From the NCBI GenBank assembly GCA_031771865.1, contig JASISA010000036.1, positions 1,240,001 through 1,304,000 of the forward strand: DNA of 64,000 bases, read 5' to 3'. Below are positions 62,901 through 64,000 of this stretch, one piece after another. Origin of the DNA: Nothophaeocryptopus gaeumannii. Its lineage: Eukaryota; Ascomycota; Dothideomycetes; Mycosphaerellales; Mycosphaerellaceae. A program made the position numbers and the translations under genes. Within the stretch, counting starts at the first letter, position 1; every line of letters begins with the position of its first letter. The notes beneath the pieces are model-generated. The model was not told where the DNA came from. It ran no database searches and saw only the letters and a program-made list of their open reading frames with translations.

Positions 62901-64000
62901 TGGAATCACACCTGTGGGCGCAAGGCTGGATCCAACCGGCACTGAAGTGCGAAGTCTCAACCCGGTGGTGACGGACCCTTCAATGCCAAACTTATTGCAG
63001 GACCCAGAAGCCGAGCCTGCAACCGTTCTGACGGCACCTCAAGTTGTTAACATCCGTAAGGGTGGACAGGCAAAGAAGTTCAACTGGCGTAGAGGAGGCG
63101 AGAAGATCACGGGCAAGGTGACCAAGGGTATCAAAGGCGCTTTCGTTGGCAATGAAAAACCGCCAGGCCAATACGCCATCGGAATGCCATACAACCAGAC
63201 GCAAGCCGTTGCCGGTAGCGACCAAAGCAGTATACACAGCAAGCATACCGCCGAGGGCGATTTGAAGATGGCCGGCTATGGGTTCTTTGGTCAGAAGAAT
63301 GGGGGTATGAAGGCAGGCGGTCTTGGTCATCTGAAGAATAACAGCAGCACGAACGTTGCATCTGCTGATGGATCTGGTGAGTACTGGAGGAATAATTTTT
63401 CGAGGAAACACGTGCTGACAAGCCCAGCTCTTTTCGGATCGGAACTCACTGCACGCTGTGATTTCGAGGGTACCGTCGTACCGAGCATCGTTTCTCGATG
63501 CATTGACCAAGTCGAGAGACGCGGAATGGACGTCGAGGGCATCTATCGGAAGTCGGGTGGTGCTGGTCAAGTCAAGCAAGTTCAACAAGGATTTGAGAGC
63601 AACAATAAATACGACATCTCGGACGAGGACCTGGACATCCACGCGGTCACCAGCGCGTTGAAGCAATACTTCAGGAAGCTGCCAACCCCGCTGATCACCT
63701 ATGATGTCTACGAGCATCTTCTAGAGGCCGGCCAGTTACCGGAGAAGGAGAAGCAGGCCATTGGACTCCATGCTGCTGTGGAGGCCCTGCCGGAGGCGCA
63801 TCGGGACTGCCTGGCCTACTTGTTTCAACATCTGGCTCGCATTGTCCACTACGAGTCGAAGAACCTTATGACTCCACTCAATCTGGCTGTGGTCTTCGCT
63901 CCCACAATCATGCGGCCCCTGTCGATTGAGCGCGAGATGAGTGATATGCAGGTCCAGCGCAACGCTGTTCAGGCCTTGCTGGAGCATCACAAGACTGTGT
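59919..64000 (+). CDS. LIM-domain Rho GTPase-activating protein (Rga1-like, 3' partial)
   Basis: Exons 59919-60005, 60069-60099, 60229-60792, 60848-63376 and 63428-64000+, joined in consistent phase; at least 1261 residues, running off the window. Two LIM domains lie at about residues 24-145: CKGCGE, HIDCFRCNTC, ICNNC, then CSACGNKI, CSGCFRCRNC, CMSCHES. A Ser/Pro-rich disordered region follows (about 150-700), then a coiled coil near 710-860 (LRSQLRRAQIHIAELEAEKN). The RhoGAP domain starts near 1080 with the arginine finger in VEGIYRKSGGAGQ and includes LKQYFRKLPTPLI and NLMTPLNLAVVFAPTIMRP. It switches off Rho/Cdc42 GTPases and sets polarity. The last intron (51 bp) is a multiple of three and stop-free. 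Confidence 0.93.

Overview
The window is nuclear DNA of a filamentous ascomycete. Genes are dense and on both strands. Introns are about 50-75 bp with GTRNGT donors, CTRAY branch points and YAG acceptors. The gene set is typically fungal: Mid1, Stu1, Pet100, a GH128 glucanase with a Ser-rich linker, a fungal rhodopsin-domain membrane protein and a LIM-RhoGAP. One AT-rich island almost without CpA/TpG looks like repeat-induced point mutation (RIP). A Dothideomycete (Mycosphaerellales-like) fits best, but that placement is inference. No rRNA, tRNA, CRISPR array or intact transposon was seen.

Region 1 (1-30 kb) is mostly conserved housekeeping. It holds a Puf4-type RNA-binding protein (5' end cut by the window), a small Cys protein, a membrane-anchored cupredoxin, the calcium-channel subunit Mid1, a large Ser-rich two-TM protein, the CAAX protease Rce1 and Spt4. 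Next come PP5 phosphatase, the RFC2/4 clamp-loader subunit, a GH47 mannosidase, a GPI-type aspartic protease, Pet100 and a bifunctional PFK-2/FBPase-2. I resolved introns for Rce1, Spt4, RFC, GH47, Pet100, the Ser-rich protein and the cupredoxin; several change the protein ends that a simple open-frame reading would give.

Region 2 (30-41 kb) is more accessory. It carries two tandem, frameshifted 2EXR/F-box-like genes, a rhodopsin-domain membrane protein, an FAD-linked oxidoreductase that has lost its centre, a secreted GH128 beta-1,3-glucanase and a GT31-like type II glycosyltransferase.

Region 3 (42-52 kb) is a run of small-molecule enzymes: pirin, secreted amidase, two divergent short-chain dehydrogenases, a bicupin dioxygenase-like protein, an alpha/beta hydrolase with a 1-bp frameshift and a ketopantoate-reductase-like enzyme. 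They are packed in divergent and convergent pairs with 25-55 bp between convergent stops. This looks like a catabolic or tailoring cluster without a PKS/NRPS backbone and is the best candidate here for an undescribed system.

Region 4 (53.5-64 kb) returns to cytoskeletal and polarity genes: CLASP/Stu1, then a gene-poor stretch with a degenerate ORF and the RIP island, then a LIM-LIM-coiled-coil-RhoGAP gene that runs off the 3' end.
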